Made by a program: the position numbers and the translations under genes. The notes below the pieces were generated by a model. That model was not told the DNA's origin. It was given only the letters and a program-made list of their open reading frames with translations, and did not search any database. This document shows positions 63,247 to 64,000 of a stretch of DNA of 64,000 nt, piece after piece (within the stretch, counting starts at the first letter, position 1; each line of letters begins with the position of its first letter). Source of the DNA: an uncultured Clostridia bacterium (GTDB taxonomy: Bacteria; Bacillota; Clostridia; Lachnospirales; CAG-274); contig CALWLD010000002.1 in NCBI GenBank assembly GCA_944381435.1, positions 62,001 to 126,000 on the forward strand, given 5' to 3'.

Positions 63247-63283
63247 ATATAATAATTTTCACTTTTATATTCATTATATTTAT

Positions 63284-63291
63284 GGTATAAT
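63284..63291 (+). promoter_or_regulatory. Candidate -10 of the AraC-family regulator
   Basis: GGTATAAT preceded by T, giving TGGTATAAT, i.e. an extended -10, 60 bases before the ATG at 63354. The -35 is weak (TTTTAT at 17 bases). Confidence 0.45.
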
Positions 63292-63353
63292 AAGTTTAAA
63301 TATAACTTTTCTGTAGTTTTGTACAATTTTTTATATAAAAGGAGCTTTTATTT

Positions 63354-64000
63354 ATGAATTATTTGAAATATAAAGAAAATAAATCAAGAGGTACTTTTAA
63401 TTTTCCTGTTGAATTTTATTTTATAACACAAGAAGATTCAAGGTATAATATGCATTATCATTGGCACACAGAAATAGAAATAATACGTATATTAGAAGGT
63501 GAATTTCCTTTAATTTTAAATGAACAAATAGTATATGCTAAAAAAAATGATATTATTTTTATATCACCAGAAGTATTGCACGGTGGCTTACCTAAAAATT
63601 GTGTTTATGAATGTATAGTTATAGATATGAGTATGTTTTTAAATAATAATATTTGTACAAACTATTTAAAAGAAATGTTGGATAAAAAAATAATAATTAA
63701 CTATGATATACATAAAAATGAAAGCATAAAAATATACTTAAACAATATGTTTGATTGTATAAAAAATAAAAATATAGGCTATGAGTTTTTAATTCAAGGT
63801 TATTTATACGTTATTTTTGGTATAATTTTAGAAAATAATTTATATATAAAAAATAGCCATATTGATATAAAAAACAAAAAAAGAATAGAACAATTAAAAA
63901 AAGTTTTAGAGTTTATAGAACAAGAATATGATAAGCCTATAACCTTAGAAGATTTAGCAAGCAAAACGAATTTAAACCCTAAATATTTTATAAAAATTTT
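63354..64000 (+). CDS. AraC-family transcriptional regulator, 3' end cut by window
   Basis: At least 215 aa; the frame is open to the last base. N-terminal cupin-like effector domain (NMHYHWHTEIEIIRILEGEF, then ISPEVLHGGLP), a middle helical part, and the first helices of the HTH (EQEYDKPITLEDLASKTNL). The strong site AAAGGAGC lies nine bases before ATG 63354. Divergent from fucI, so it is the likely fucose-responsive activator. Most of the two HTH motifs lie beyond the window. Confidence 0.88.
   Translation, partial: MNYLKYKENKSRGTFNFPVEFYFITQEDSRYNMHYHWHTEIEIIRILEGEFPLILNEQIVYAKKNDIIFISPEVLHGGLPKNCVYECIVIDMSMFLNNNICTNYLKEMLDKKIIINYDIHKNESIKIYLNNMFDCIKNKNIGYEFLIQGYLYVIFGIILENNLYIKNSHIDIKNKKRIEQLKKVLEFIEQEYDKPITLEDLASKTNLNPKYFIKI

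Noticed and set aside
1..64000. CRISPR arrays, defence islands, prophage, integrases, tRNA or rRNA genes
   Set aside because: I read both strands for direct repeats with regular spacers and for typical gene families and saw none; small tRNAs could still be missed without a covariance search.

Overview
The window is a strongly AT-rich chromosomal segment of a Gram-positive, spore-forming anaerobe of the class Clostridia; a Lachnospirales-type organism is my best guess, from gene content and order only. The evidence is: GerW/YtfJ beside DUF2953, a SpoIID/LytB-domain protein, IreB-RuvX-DUF1292-RNase J, RarA, SigA-DnaG-Dgt, A+T-rich intergenic regions, and frequent TTG/GTG starts behind good Shine-Dalgarno sites. 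The MurE motif DNPR indicates meso-diaminopimelate peptidoglycan. No rRNA, tRNA, CRISPR array, transposase, integrase or prophage gene was recognised. This is mostly core chromosome with a few accessory islands.

Layout: 1-1974 (+) end of a cysteine desulfurase and thiI, followed by an unexplained structured gap. 2434-7642 (-) aspartate-type aminotransferase, rarA, queA and a SpoIID-like secreted protein. 7810-11106 (+) a repetitive Thr/Val-rich protein with a Cys-rich N-terminus (spore-surface candidate), a pentapeptide-repeat protein and a cytidylate-kinase-like protein. 11190-12841 FNT channel and a DHFR-like reductase. 13173-22809 (-) a long housekeeping run: guaA, gerW, DUF2953, gpsA, plsY, der, DUF512, pgeF, yraN, FlhB-C-like and rnhB.

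22960-29866 (-) is a cobalamin operon with a clear promoter, a cobalamin riboswitch and a terminator immediately before cobT. Its genes are cobT, cobU, cobS, a second CobU-like gene, cobC, a BtuF-like lipoprotein, a short CobQ lacking its glutaminase domain, and a membrane-anchored S41 peptidase. The set fits nucleotide-loop assembly and corrinoid salvage rather than complete de novo synthesis. 29974-33973 (-) is sigA-dnaG-dgt; mntP follows. 34704-36745 (+) is a DnaD/DnaC primosomal pair. 37101-37791 (+) is a NUDIX gene and a small acidic membrane protein.

37875-44937 (-) is a peptidoglycan cluster, murE-murF-mraY-murD-ftsW, ending in ispD. 45207-48401 (-) holds three envelope-type or unknown proteins. 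48709-52918 (-) is RNase J, DUF1292, ruvX, ireB and mtaB. 52948-54546 (-) is an AraC-type response regulator with a degenerate receiver. 54673-57921 (+) is an unknown protein with a His/Cys tail, a split ThrE-type exporter and a flavin reductase. 57972-63158 (-) is an L-fucose operon (fucI-fucK-fucA-fucO), with a divergent AraC-family regulator cut by the window end.

The best candidates for something unusual are: the GATase-less CobQ inside a B12-riboswitch operon that also carries an S41 peptidase and a Walker-A-degenerate CobU paralogue; the glutamate-for-aspartate receiver; a 17-A homopolymer replacing a conserved motif of the cysteine desulfurase; the repetitive spore-surface-like protein; and several structured intergenic elements (2050-2252, 12966-13149, 36856-36955). 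I did not see a clear-cut new defence or mobile system.
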